This document shows positions 1 through 9,207 of a DNA stretch of 64,000 nucleotides, piece after piece; within the stretch, counting starts at the first letter, position 1; each line of letters begins with the position of its first letter. Origin of the DNA: Eubacterium sp. (GTDB lineage: Bacteria; Bacillota; Clostridia; Lachnospirales; Lachnospiraceae); the NCBI GenBank assembly GCA_024681515.1, contig JAILAR010000067.1:1-64000 (forward strand), read 5' to 3'. Both the position numbers and the translations under genes were made by a program. The notes under the pieces were generated by a model. The model was not told where the DNA came from and made no database searches. It saw nothing but the letters and a program-made list of their open reading frames with translations.

Positions 1-129
1 CACATATAAAACTATACATGATAGCGCCCGTGTTTACAATAAAGAAACTTTCACGAATTTTTCAGGAAAAACCCGTTTTTTCCGTCATTTTTGATAGATT
101 TAGTTTGCGCCCAAAGCGCTCCGTACGCT

Positions 130-1068
130 CTATACAAGAACCGCTCTGGCTCCGCCGTACATTCCGGCATCATTCCCCAGCACTGCCAGTTCAAAAGTCG
201 TATTCCTGCACGCATGGAACGCATACTGCTTGAAATACTTTTCCGTGGCATCGATGATGATCTGTCCGGCCCGGCTGACACCGCCGCCGATAACAAACAC
301 TTCAGGATCCACAACCGCAGCCACCTGTGCCATGGCAAGGCCCAGTTTCTTTCCGAGCTCATCGACCAGCTCCATCGCCAGATCATCTCCCGTCTTTGCG
401 GCATCGAAGATCTCCTTTGCAGAGATATACTGTACCTCCCGCAGCTTGGACGGACGATCGGAATCGTTCAGTGCCTTGTTCGCCATTCTCACGATACCTG
501 TTGCCGATGCATACTGCTCCAGACAGCCACGTTTTCCGCAGTTGCAGACATCCGTCTCCGAGAGATCCATGGTCATATGACCGATCTCACCACCGGCACC
601 GTTTACGCCTGCAAGCATCTTTCCACCTAAAATGATACCTCCGCCGACACCGGTTCCCAGTGTGATCATGACGATATTCTCATGGCCCTTGCCGCCGCCC
701 TGCCACATTTCACCGAGGGCAGCCATATTAGCGTCATTTCCGACCTTCACTTTCACGCCCAGAAGCTGACTCAGCTCCTCCGCCGCGTTGAAGACACCCC
801 AGCCCAGGTTCACGCACTTGATCACGGTTCCGTCATCACGGACCGGTCCCGGAACACCCATACCGACTCCGAGGACATCCTCTTTCGAAATGCCGCGCTC
901 TTCCATCTTCGCCTTCACGGAATCGGCTATATCCCCGAGGATGTAAGCCCCGCCGTCATCTGTCCGGGTTGTGATCTCCCACTTGTCCAGAAGTTCTCCT
1001 TCCGTCGAAAAAAGGCCGATCTTAACGGTTGTACCTCCGATATCCACTCCGAATACATAATTTGCCAT
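130..1068 (-). CDS. glcK: ROK-family glucokinase
   Basis: Cytoplasmic sugar kinase that phosphorylates glucose with ATP at entry to glycolysis. The 312-residue protein opens with the ROK phosphate-binding motif VFGVDIGGTTVKIGLF. It carries GEIGHMTMDL followed by the zinc-binding cluster CNCGKRGCLEQYASATGI, the signature that places it in the ROK glucokinase group. Length is normal. The ATG follows GGAGGTAGCAAC. It lies 83 bp downstream of hprK on the same strand, so the two are probably cotranscribed as a carbon-regulation unit. Substrate preference for glucose over another hexose is inferred from the family. Confidence 0.93.
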   Translation of the reverse strand: MANYVFGVDIGGTTVKIGLFSTEGELLDKWEITTRTDDGGAYILGDIADSVKAKMEERGISKEDVLGVGMGVPGPVRDDGTVIKCVNLGWGVFNAAEELSQLLGVKVKVGNDANMAALGEMWQGGGKGHENIVMITLGTGVGGGIILGGKMLAGVNGAGGEIGHMTMDLSETDVCNCGKRGCLEQYASATGIVRMANKALNDSDRPSKLREVQYISAKEIFDAAKTGDDLAMELVDELGKKLGLAMAQVAAVVDPEVFVIGGGVSRAGQIIIDATEKYFKQYAFHACRNTTFELAVLGNDAGMYGGARAVLV

Positions 1069-1151
1069 GTTGCTACCTCCACTTTTTCTGTTTATCTTGT
1101 TCTAAGGATTCTGTAAATCGTTATTTAATTTAATCTGATGTCCCTTCAATA

Positions 1152-2090
1152 TCAGGAATTCTTCTGGATGTTTTCCATCACTCTGCGGTACATTTCCTGC
1201 GCCGCATTATAGCCCATCTTCTTCTGACGGTGGTTGACCGCTGCGGACTCAACGATAATGGCCAGATTCCGTCCCGGACGGATCGGAATATTATGGCTTA
1301 CCACCTTGTTGCCGAGGAATTCCTTATATTGATCCTCCAGACCCATCCGGTCATAATTTGCATCCCGATCCCATTCCTCCAGATTGATCACCAGATCGAT
1401 CTGCTGGGAGATCTTCACGCATTCAACACCGAACATGGTCTTTACATCGATGATACCGATTCCCCGAAGTTCTATGAAATGCCTTGTGATCTCCGGGCTC
1501 TGTCCGATCAGCTGGTCATCCGAGATCTTCTTGATCTCAACCACATCATCCGCCACCAGCCGGTGTCCGCGCTTCAGAAGCTCCAGCGCCGCCTCGGATT
1601 TTCCGATACCGCTGTCTCCCATGATCAGCACACCTTCACCGAATACATCCACCAGAACCGCGTGAATGGAGATCCTGGGTGCCAGCTCTTCATGCAGCCA
1701 GCGCACCGCCTCATGTACAAAGTTTGAGGTCGTCGATGCGGAAGAAAGCACCGGAATCCCATGCTTCCTGCCGGCCTCCACGATGAAATCATAAGGCTCG
1801 ATATCCCGGCAGAACACCAGACACGGGATTGGGAATTGAAAGAGCTTGTCAAAGATCTCGATATTCTCCTCTCTCGTATGCATATCTGCCAGATATGCAT
1901 GTTCCACATTTCCGCAGATCTGTACACGCGCGGAATCGAAATGCTCGAAGAAGCCTGCCAGCTGAAGCGCCGGCCGGTTGATATCCGGATCCGTGATCAG
2001 GATCTTCTCCGTATCGATCTCCGGCGTATAGTTCTTCAGGTTCAGTTTCTTAATAAAATCAGATAATTTTACACTATACTCTGCCGTCAT
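1152..2090 (-). CDS. hprK: HPr kinase/phosphorylase
   Basis: Bifunctional enzyme that phosphorylates and dephosphorylates Ser46 of HPr (and Crh where present), controlling catabolite repression in Firmicutes. The sequence shows the P-loop GDSGIGKSEAALELLKRGH near residue 155, LVADDVVEI after it, and the family signature RGIGIIDVKTMFGV. The chosen start (MTAEYSVKL) follows AGGGAGAAGGGAT; a longer reading frame upstream runs into repeat DNA and has no ribosome site. The 312-residue length is typical. The gene is followed by glcK. A second, divergent HPrK-like protein occurs at 46163-47302. Confidence 0.95.
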   Translation of the reverse strand: MTAEYSVKLSDFIKKLNLKNYTPEIDTEKILITDPDINRPALQLAGFFEHFDSARVQICGNVEHAYLADMHTREENIEIFDKLFQFPIPCLVFCRDIEPYDFIVEAGRKHGIPVLSSASTTSNFVHEAVRWLHEELAPRISIHAVLVDVFGEGVLIMGDSGIGKSEAALELLKRGHRLVADDVVEIKKISDDQLIGQSPEITRHFIELRGIGIIDVKTMFGVECVKISQQIDLVINLEEWDRDANYDRMGLEDQYKEFLGNKVVSHNIPIRPGRNLAIIVESAAVNHRQKKMGYNAAQEMYRRVMENIQKNS

Positions 2091-2135
2091 ATCCCTTCTC
2101 CCTGTCATATGAAAACAATTATGATATTTGCCCGG

Positions 2136-2341
2136 GCAATCCCGTGGCGATCCCATGGCAATCCCGTGGCTTAGGTACCATAATTATGCTGCGCATAATT
2201 ATGTCCGGCCGCTTCGCGACCGCGTCGCTGCTTCGCAGCGGTATCCCTCACTTCGTTCGGGACCACGGGGCCCTCCTGCGCTTCGCGCAGGCAATCCCGT
2301 GGCTTATTTTACCATACATGGCGTTTTTTTACCATACATGT
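2136..2341. repeat. Hairpin array bounded by GCAATCCCGTGGC repeats
   Basis: The spacer between divergent hprK and uvrC is almost wholly repeats. GCAATCCCGTGGC occurs at 2136, 2158 and 2291, with a variant (GCGATCCCATGGC) at 2147, so the first three copies form an 11-bp tandem. Between the outer copies lie consecutive perfect or near-perfect hairpins, including ATAATTATG/CATAATTAT, CGCTGCTTCGCAGCG and CCTGCGCTTCGCGCAGG. A second repeat, TTTACCATACATG, appears at about 2308 and 2328 just before uvrC. It looks like a small non-coding palindromic element rather than coding sequence. Confidence 0.7.
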
Positions 2342-2353
2342 TATAATATCCAC

Positions 2354-4261
2354 ATGAAAGAATTCAACATCGAAGAAGAACTGAAAAAACTGCCGAACCT
2401 CCCCGGTGTCTATCTTATGCACAGCGACAGCGAGGAGATTCTTTACGTGGGCAAAGCCACCTCGCTGCACAACCGTGTCCGCCAGTATTTTCGGAAGGGG
2501 CATGGCCACGGCGGCTCCCCGAAGATCACAAAAATGGTATCCCAGATCGCATACTTTGAGTACATTGTGACCGGTTCCGAGATGGAAGCGCTGGTACTGG
2601 AATGCAATCTGATCAAGGAATACCGGCCACGGTACAACACGCTGATGACGGATGACAAAGGCTACCCTTACATCCGCGTCACTGTTGACGAGGAATATCC
2701 CAGGGTTCTGTACAGCCATCAGATGCGCAGAGACAAGTCAAAATATTTCGGACCCTACACAGATGCCGGCGCCGTACATGACATCATCCAGCTGGTAACC
2801 AAACTTTTCCGACTCAGAACCTGCAACCGAAGTCTTCCGAAAGAGATCGACCGGGAGCGTCCCTGTCTCTATTACCAGATCGGACAATGTACAGGTCCCT
2901 GCAGCAGCGCTCTGGCCGGAAAAGAAGAATATAACGAGCAGATCCGGCAGGCCATCCGATTTCTGAAAGGCGACACCAAGGACCTTGTAAGTGATCTGAA
3001 GCAGAAAATGAAGGCATTTGCCTCCGAAATGGAATTTGAGAAAGCCGCCGAGATCCGCGACCTGATCGAAAGCATTTTCCACATCATGGACAAGCAGCGG
3101 ATGAACGACACAAATGCGGATAACCGTGATGTAGTGGCCTTTGCAAGAGGCGAAAAAGATACCGTGATCACTGTCTTCTTCGTCCGGGACGGTCAGCTGC
3201 TGGGAAGAGAAAACCATCATATGTCTGCGGAACCTGAGGAACCGGATGACGCTGTCCTCACGGAATTCATCAAACAGTACTACAGCAGCACGCCGTATAT
3301 TCCAAAGGAGATTCTCACCCGGATCCCTCTTTTGGACCCTGAGATCCTGCTCTCCTATCTCTCCGAAAAAAAAGGCAGCAAGGTCACCTTCCTGCAGCCG
3401 CAGCGCGGTGACAAAGCCGGTCTGCTGAAGCTTGCGGAGGACAATGCCAAGCTGGTGCTGGAACAGGATATGGAGCGGATCCGTAAGAAAGAAAAACGCA
3501 CCACCGGTGCCGTGCAGGAGATTGCGGACATCCTGCAGATCCCCAGTGCCGCACGCATGGAAGCCTTTGATATATCCAACATTTCCGGATACCACAGCGT
3601 CGCCTCCATGGTTGTCTTCGAAAACGGGGAACCCCGCCGAAATGCATACCGGAAATTCCGGCTTCGGACCGTAGAAGGGCCGGACGACTACGCCTCCATG
3701 AAGGAGGTTCTGTCCCGCCGCTACACCAACGAAAAACTCGGCCCACTCCCCGACGTACTGATGATGGACGGCGGAAAGGGGCAGGTGCATATCGCGGAAA
3801 TGGTTCTGGACAGTCTGGGTCTGGAGATCCCGGTCTGCGGAATGGTGAAGGACGATCATCACCGCACCAGAGGCCTGTACTACAAAGACCAGGAGGTGGA
3901 ATTCCCCAAAGGCAGCGAAGCCATGCATATGATCACCGCTTTGCAGGACGAGACCCACCGCTTCGCCATCACTTACCACCAGCTGCTACGAAGCAAAGGG
4001 CAGGTACACTCTATCCTGGATGACATCGAAGGAGTCGGTGAGAAACGCAGACGCGCTCTGCTGCTGCATTTCAAAACCATCGAAGCCGTGCAGGCCGCCA
4101 CCGTTGATGAGCTTTCCTCTCTCCCGGAGATGAACCGCCGCAGCGCCGAGGCCGTTTACGCCTTTTTCCACCGCTCAGCAGATAATGTTTCAGAAGGAAT
4201 AACTTCGGAAGAAACGACTCCGGAAGAAATGACTTCAACCAATGACAACCCGGATAACTGA
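2354..4261 (+). CDS. uvrC: Excinuclease ABC subunit C (UvrC)
   Basis: Makes the dual incisions in nucleotide excision repair together with UvrA and UvrB. The N-terminal GIY-YIG domain is clear (GVYLMHSDSEEILYVGKATS), followed by a cysteine-containing segment (CLYYQIGQCTGPC), a UVR motif (MEFEKAAEIRDLIE), the RNase H-like endonuclease half (EAFDISNISGYHSVASMV, DVLMMDGGKGQVHIAE) and a helix-hairpin-helix tail (DIEGVGEKRRRALLLHF). Length is 635 residues, normal. MKEFNIEEELKKLPNLPGVY matches the usual UvrC start. No ribosome site precedes it: a TATAAT ends only six bases before the ATG, so the mRNA may be almost leaderless. Confidence 0.95.
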   Translation: MKEFNIEEELKKLPNLPGVYLMHSDSEEILYVGKATSLHNRVRQYFRKGHGHGGSPKITKMVSQIAYFEYIVTGSEMEALVLECNLIKEYRPRYNTLMTDDKGYPYIRVTVDEEYPRVLYSHQMRRDKSKYFGPYTDAGAVHDIIQLVTKLFRLRTCNRSLPKEIDRERPCLYYQIGQCTGPCSSALAGKEEYNEQIRQAIRFLKGDTKDLVSDLKQKMKAFASEMEFEKAAEIRDLIESIFHIMDKQRMNDTNADNRDVVAFARGEKDTVITVFFVRDGQLLGRENHHMSAEPEEPDDAVLTEFIKQYYSSTPYIPKEILTRIPLLDPEILLSYLSEKKGSKVTFLQPQRGDKAGLLKLAEDNAKLVLEQDMERIRKKEKRTTGAVQEIADILQIPSAARMEAFDISNISGYHSVASMVVFENGEPRRNAYRKFRLRTVEGPDDYASMKEVLSRRYTNEKLGPLPDVLMMDGGKGQVHIAEMVLDSLGLEIPVCGMVKDDHHRTRGLYYKDQEVEFPKGSEAMHMITALQDETHRFAITYHQLLRSKGQVHSILDDIEGVGEKRRRALLLHFKTIEAVQAATVDELSSLPEMNRRSAEAVYAFFHRSADNVSEGITSEETTPEEMTSTNDNPDN

Positions 4262-4297
4262 TACATAGACATAGATAAAAGCAGGAAGGAAAGACCC

Positions 4298-4825
4298 ATG
4301 GGAAGATTTCTATATCCAAACGCATACTTCACCTCCACCTACGCAATCGATTTCGCAAAGCTATATCGCGCCGGATTCCGCGGGATCCTCTTTGATATCG
4401 ACAACACCCTGGTCCCCCACGATGCCATGACTGACGAACGCAGCCGCACACTTCTCCGACAGCTTCGTGAGATAGGATTCTCCATCTGCTTCGTCTCCAA
4501 CAATGACGAGCCCAGAGTGGCCAATTTTGTCGCAGAACTCCATGTGGACGGCCTACCCGATCCGCAGTACATCTTCAAGGCAGCCAAACCCCGCGGACAG
4601 GGTTACATCGACGGTATCCGTAAAATGGATCTCCATCACAGCCAGGTGATCTTCGTCGGCGACCAGCTCCTCACCGACATCTGGGGCGCAAACAATGCAA
4701 AGCTCCCCTCCATCCTGGTCCAACCGGTAGCCCCCGAGACCAAGCTCCAGATCAAACTTAAGAGAATTCTGGAGAAACCTGTTATAAAGATGTATCTTCG
4801 AAAACACCCGCTTCGAGAAGGATAA
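4298..4825 (+). CDS. yqeG: YqeG-family HAD IIIA phosphatase
   Basis: Small (175 residues) haloacid-dehalogenase-type phosphatase of the YqeG family; the physiological substrate is not established. HAD motifs are visible in order: GILFDIDNTLVPHD (nucleophile DxD), FVSNNDE, KAAKPRGQGY with the conserved lysine, and VIFVGDQLLTDIWGAN with acidic motif IV. It starts after AGGAAGGAAAGACCC, 36 bp downstream of uvrC on the same strand, so it is probably cotranscribed with it. A strong hairpin terminator follows directly. Confidence 0.88.
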   Translation: MGRFLYPNAYFTSTYAIDFAKLYRAGFRGILFDIDNTLVPHDAMTDERSRTLLRQLREIGFSICFVSNNDEPRVANFVAELHVDGLPDPQYIFKAAKPRGQGYIDGIRKMDLHHSQVIFVGDQLLTDIWGANNAKLPSILVQPVAPETKLQIKLKRILEKPVIKMYLRKHPLREG

Positions 4826-4834
4826 CTTATGGCA

Positions 4835-4866
4835 TAGAAAAAAGACCGGGAAGCCCGGTCTTTTTT
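4835..4866. terminator. Bidirectional intrinsic terminator
   Basis: GACCGGG-aag-CCCGGTC stem flanked by an A-run on the left and a T-run on the right. It sits between the convergent yqeG (plus) and the orphan gene ending at 4919 (minus), so it can serve both. Confidence 0.85.
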
Positions 4867-4918
4867 CTGTCGCGAAGAACCTTACGCGACGTACAGGAGG
4901 ACTTACATCCTCGCCATT

Positions 4919-7009
4919 CTAGAGGATGTCCGCTCTGAGCTTCTTCAGTACCTGGAAGCTCTTGGTTCTTAATTCCTCTGCTTCAAACAACGAAAGCATC
5001 GTATCAAGATCAAACTTACACTTCATGACACTGTCAAGCCAGTCATTGATATAAGACTTTACATACTCGACATTCTCTTCCGACTTGTCTTTCAGAGTAT
5101 TCTGAATGTTGTTGATGTTATCAACCACATTCGGGGTTGCTGTGTTACGCTCGGAGGAGGACTGACTGCCTTCATCCGAAAGCTCGATAACCTTACCCGT
5201 CTTGGTGATGATCACCTTCTTGTTCGGCGTTGCCTCCGGCTTCACGGTTCCTCCGCCACCCTTCTTATCCAGCAGTTTCTCTACCGCCTTTACAAGGCAG
5301 ATCACACTGTAGGTGGCTTCCTGCTGTGTCTGGGATTCCTGTCCCTTGGACTCAAACTGATACCAGAGCCATTCCGACTTCAGCAGCATCTCTTCGATCT
5401 TGGAATCATCCAGGAGCTTACGCAGATCCGGATCCATAGCCGGTGTGGAAGCACGTCCGAAAAGCTTTCCGCCGGACTGCGGGATCTCTGCCTTCTTGTA
5501 CTTGGCAGGAACCACAACCTCTGCATAATCCTTTGTCAGATATTTCTCTGCCTTTCTCGGATCATAGTCGCTGTTGATGATCGCAACTCTGCCGCCATTC
5601 AGGCCGTTGATGATCATATCCTCTGCCGCCATGAACACGAGAGTCTTCTGACGATCATCGATCATCTGCTTGATCTCATAGTTGGTTTTGGACTTCTCAA
5701 GGATCGCATTCTTACGAACCTTGAACGCCTTGATCTTCTCCTTCACGCTGAAGAACATCTTCAGCAGGGACGGATTTGCATTTACATAGTCATTGATCCA
5801 TGTGATCTCCACATACTGATGCTCGATCTTGTTGGACAGCTCATATACATTGTAGCCATCAAATACAACATTCAGAGTGGTATACAGTTTTTCCAGGATC
5901 TCATACTTCTCTTCCCAGGAACGTCCGGTCACATCGGAGTTAACCAGTTCCTTGATCCCGCATTCATAGAATACCAGGTTGTATTCATACAGACCTTCAA
6001 AAATGTTGGTCTTACCGGTCAGCTGCGCGCCGGCACCCAGTGTCTGCAGGTTCTTCTTCATATCCGGCTCATTCTCGATGTAGAGATAAACCTTCTTTAC
6101 GAAAGCTGAAACCTCAGAGATCAGCGTATCGATACGCTTGTTGTAGATCTCCTGCTTGGAAATGGCTGTCAGCACATTTCTGGAAAGCACGCTGGTATCC
6201 TGCGTCGTATTGACGTTGCGGATCAGTTCCTTGAAGCTCTCATAAACTGCCATGTTGTCGATGGGGATATACTCCGCATTCAGTCCGTAGAACTCAAACG
6301 CCTTGTTATAATCCTTGTTAGCAATGAATGTATTGAACAGGCCGATGGAAAGCTGCGTCTTGTAATCGATGCCGACATGCGGATCCTCAACAACATAGTC
6401 AAAGAGAACTTCCAGATTGGACAGATATGCCTCGGAATTCGCCATGGCGGTGGGAAGACCCATTTCCATTACAACATGGATCAGATCCAGATATCCCATG
6501 AGCGCCTTATCAAAGTTCTTCGGCCGGTCATCATCCTCCAGGATCTGATAGCTGACATTGATCAGAAGCGGAGCGATCCGCTCGCCGATCAGCCGCATAG
6601 CCTCGCCGAACTTCTCTCTCTGATACAGATAGATCAGCCAGATACTGTAACGATAGATACCAGTGGTATTGATCGGTGCATCAATATCCGCCGGATCGAT
6701 ATCTCCGTATACAAAACTGAACAGCGGCTCGATCCACTCATCGATCTCAAACCGTTCCGGCTGCTTGATGTTCTCATCTACAAACTCGCCTAATTCGTAC
6801 AGCTTCGCGCACTGGGAACGAACATCCTCATCCACGTTCATGGTCTTCAGATCAAAATTCGTGTCTTTCAGATAATCGATAACCAGAGCATAGAAACCAT
6901 CCTCAACCTGTTCATTCAGGAATCGGATCAGTAACCCCTTATTGTTCGAAGCAGCGATTGATAAGACATTGTTGTCACTTCCTGATGTTATATTTGCCGG
7001 TAATGCCAT
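4919..7009 (-). CDS. Uncharacterised 696-residue protein
   Basis: Not recognised. The protein has no signal peptide, no membrane span and no obvious catalytic motif. Most of it reads as alpha-helical segments rich in Tyr, Leu and acidic residues, like an alpha-solenoid scaffold. A low-complexity linker (GGGGTVKPEATPNKK, then Ser/Asn-rich sequence) near residues 580-630 separates a C-terminal helical domain of about 65 residues. Start is well supported (GAGGAGGAGGAGAC before ATG). It has its own promoter and a terminator shared with yqeG, so it is probably monocistronic. No function is proposed. Confidence 0.8.
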   Translation of the reverse strand: MALPANITSGSDNNVLSIAASNNKGLLIRFLNEQVEDGFYALVIDYLKDTNFDLKTMNVDEDVRSQCAKLYELGEFVDENIKQPERFEIDEWIEPLFSFVYGDIDPADIDAPINTTGIYRYSIWLIYLYQREKFGEAMRLIGERIAPLLINVSYQILEDDDRPKNFDKALMGYLDLIHVVMEMGLPTAMANSEAYLSNLEVLFDYVVEDPHVGIDYKTQLSIGLFNTFIANKDYNKAFEFYGLNAEYIPIDNMAVYESFKELIRNVNTTQDTSVLSRNVLTAISKQEIYNKRIDTLISEVSAFVKKVYLYIENEPDMKKNLQTLGAGAQLTGKTNIFEGLYEYNLVFYECGIKELVNSDVTGRSWEEKYEILEKLYTTLNVVFDGYNVYELSNKIEHQYVEITWINDYVNANPSLLKMFFSVKEKIKAFKVRKNAILEKSKTNYEIKQMIDDRQKTLVFMAAEDMIINGLNGGRVAIINSDYDPRKAEKYLTKDYAEVVVPAKYKKAEIPQSGGKLFGRASTPAMDPDLRKLLDDSKIEEMLLKSEWLWYQFESKGQESQTQQEATYSVICLVKAVEKLLDKKGGGGTVKPEATPNKKVIITKTGKVIELSDEGSQSSSERNTATPNVVDNINNIQNTLKDKSEENVEYVKSYINDWLDSVMKCKFDLDTMLSLFEAEELRTKSFQVLKKLRADIL

Positions 7010-7105
7010 GTCTCCTCCTCCTCATTTCCTCATAAATAACAAATAAAGCTCAGGCAGCGAAATCAGCGCACAAAAAACACGCGCAATATCGCAATCCTAA
7101 CTGTC

Positions 7106-7134
7106 ATTTTAACCTTTTTTCAGCCTTACGTCAA
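7106..7134 (-). promoter_or_regulatory. Promoter of the 696-residue protein gene
   Basis: Reading the minus strand: TTGACG, 17-bp spacer, TAAAAT. It lies about 97 bp upstream of the ATG at 7009. Confidence 0.7.
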
Positions 7135-7211
7135 CGTTATTTTGTCGAAATTGAATAATAATTTCTGTGTAAAACTGACAATTTTCACCTTACTCCGCCT
7201 TTATTCCGCCC

Positions 7212-9059
7212 TTATTCCGAGTCCATCAACCCGGCCAAATGAAGAAGTGCACGTGCATTTCGCGTCTTGCAGGGGCCATCCTTCATCTTATAATCAAATA
7301 CCAGCTTGTCATCCGCATAGGATTCCTCGAAATGCCGGTTATCCGCAGGTTCTCCGCTTGTCTGCTTCAGATTGCAGAGTTCGAAATCATGCGTGGAAAC
7401 GATCACCATGCTTCCTCCCACCGACAGTTTCTTCAGCGCTTCCTCTGCGCCTACGATCCGGTCTGCGGAATTCGTACCTTTGAAGATCTCATCGATCAGG
7501 CAGAGTGCCGGAATCCCCTCTCCCTTTCGGATGTATTCCGCCATCTCCCGCACACGGAGGATCTCCGCATAAAAGGTTGAGATTCCTCCTGCCACATCAT
7601 CCTGCACGCGCATGGAGGTAAACAGTTTACGGTAATCCGAAGCAAACTCTTCTGCCACGACCCCGGCTCCGATATAGGAAAGGACCAGACTGATCGCCAC
7701 GGTCCGAAGAAATGTGGTCTTACCGGACATATTGGATCCGGTGATCACCGTCAGAGGAGAAGCCAGCTCTCCGTCATTTGAAACCACGGTATCCGGATCC
7801 AGAAGCGGATGCGCAAGATCCGTAAAGGTGATTCCCACACTCCTTTGTCCGTCATCCGCGCCGGACAGTTTCGGAAGAACCGTAGGACGGACAACGGACA
7901 GAACCGCCAGACTGCCAAGTTCCTCCATTTCCGCCACGATGTCAAAGCTGCCTGCAAACGCCTCTCCATGCTCCCGATCCCAGCGCATTGCCAGAAATGC
8001 CAGGAAGAAATCCCAGCCTAAAAATCCGGTGAGTAACATACCCACCACCGGGTTATAATCCAGATTCTTCATGTCTGCCAGACGGGACAGTTTCTTCTGG
8101 GCGATCATCATACCGTCCGAGCCCGCAACCCGTTCCCGGATGGACACCAGTTTCTCCGAGCTGAACTCCGCATCCCGGATCGTCTGAAAGATCGGATAGA
8201 TCTGCCCGCTGGTCATTTCCGAAGAAAAGATCCCACTGGTCTCCGCATCCAGTTTTGACTTACAGCCTGCCGTGATCCCGTACCCCACCAGGAAGGATAC
8301 CAGGATCCACGCCGGCTGGATCATGCCGATCAGGATCGCGATCACCACAGCCAGATTCATCAGCGGAACCAGCACCATGAGGAATCCCATCCAGCCCGCA
8401 AAACGGATCTTGCCTGCCTTATAGGTGTTCCCCGGTTTCTTCGTATCATCATCCCGGGTGGGATGTTTTCGTTCATCTACAAACGCACGGCGTACTGCCG
8501 ACTCATAATCCAGAAGGAATTTCGGATTCTCAGATAATTCACGAATTGCTTCCTGACGCTTTGTGCGTTCATTTACGACCGAATAAGGGTCTTTCAATAC
8601 ATCTGCCAGCCTCCACTTTCCATACGCAGACTGACAGATACTGATCAGCTGATACAACGATCCCGGTCCCAGAAGATCCAGATCCCGACACACCGTGTCA
8701 TTCTTCTGAAGGTATCTGCCTCCATCCTCAGGAAAATTTCTCCACTCCGTTCCGAGTCTGGCAGGATACGCTTCTACTGCAGCGATCCTGGCTGCCAGCA
8801 TACGTTGCTTCTTCTCGATCCCATCATGAAGCCGGATCAACACCAGGAATCCTCCGATTGCCAGAAATCCTCCGATCAGATATACTTCCTGCATCAGCCG
8901 TTTGGTCAGTCCCATATACAGAAGGACCACAGCCGCAAGAAAAACCAGAAGCCGAAGCCAGGCAATCCGATCAAAGGATTTTTGCAGTGCCCTGCTTTGT
9001 TCCTCATCCTTTTTCTGTTCTTCCAGAAAGAACGTTCTCAGGTCTTTTTTCCATTCCAT
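7212..9059 (-). CDS. Membrane-anchored MutS-like ATPase
   Basis: A 615-residue protein ending in a MutS-type ATPase domain: Walker A TGSNMSGKTTFLRT near residue 440, Walker B CLIDEIFKGTNSADR, and IVSTHDFELC. Unlike MutS or MutS2 it has hydrophobic spans near residues 36-50 and 58-76 and another group near 215-260 (FLMVLVPLMNLAVVIAILIG). There is no mismatch-recognition domain and no Smr nuclease domain. The start MEWKKDLRTFF follows GGAGGCATTTT. It belongs to the poorly studied membrane-associated MutS-related group; its DNA target, if any, is unknown. Divergent from the gene at 9208. Confidence 0.85.
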   Translation of the reverse strand: MEWKKDLRTFFLEEQKKDEEQSRALQKSFDRIAWLRLLVFLAAVVLLYMGLTKRLMQEVYLIGGFLAIGGFLVLIRLHDGIEKKQRMLAARIAAVEAYPARLGTEWRNFPEDGGRYLQKNDTVCRDLDLLGPGSLYQLISICQSAYGKWRLADVLKDPYSVVNERTKRQEAIRELSENPKFLLDYESAVRRAFVDERKHPTRDDDTKKPGNTYKAGKIRFAGWMGFLMVLVPLMNLAVVIAILIGMIQPAWILVSFLVGYGITAGCKSKLDAETSGIFSSEMTSGQIYPIFQTIRDAEFSSEKLVSIRERVAGSDGMMIAQKKLSRLADMKNLDYNPVVGMLLTGFLGWDFFLAFLAMRWDREHGEAFAGSFDIVAEMEELGSLAVLSVVRPTVLPKLSGADDGQRSVGITFTDLAHPLLDPDTVVSNDGELASPLTVITGSNMSGKTTFLRTVAISLVLSYIGAGVVAEEFASDYRKLFTSMRVQDDVAGGISTFYAEILRVREMAEYIRKGEGIPALCLIDEIFKGTNSADRIVGAEEALKKLSVGGSMVIVSTHDFELCNLKQTSGEPADNRHFEESYADDKLVFDYKMKDGPCKTRNARALLHLAGLMDSE

Positions 9060-9121
9060 AAAATGCCTCCAATCCAACAATATCAAGTATACCTGAAAGG
9101 CCGTCCATTTTCTACTATTTC

Positions 9122-9150
9122 TTGCATTTTTCTGACCTCTGGAGTAAAAT
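9122..9150 (+). promoter_or_regulatory. Promoter for the alanine-rich protein gene
   Basis: TTGCAT, 17-bp spacer, TAAAAT, 57 bp before the ATG at 9208. Confidence 0.7.
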
Positions 9151-9207
9151 ATAAACAGAGGCCGCCCCGTGCGGACAAAGAAAATAAAGACACAGGAGGG
9201 GTTACCA

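Noticed and set aside
1-129. Gene or clear terminator downstream of glcK
   Set aside because: The stretch holds only a weak GGAAAAA/TTTTTCC inverted repeat and no supported coding sequence.
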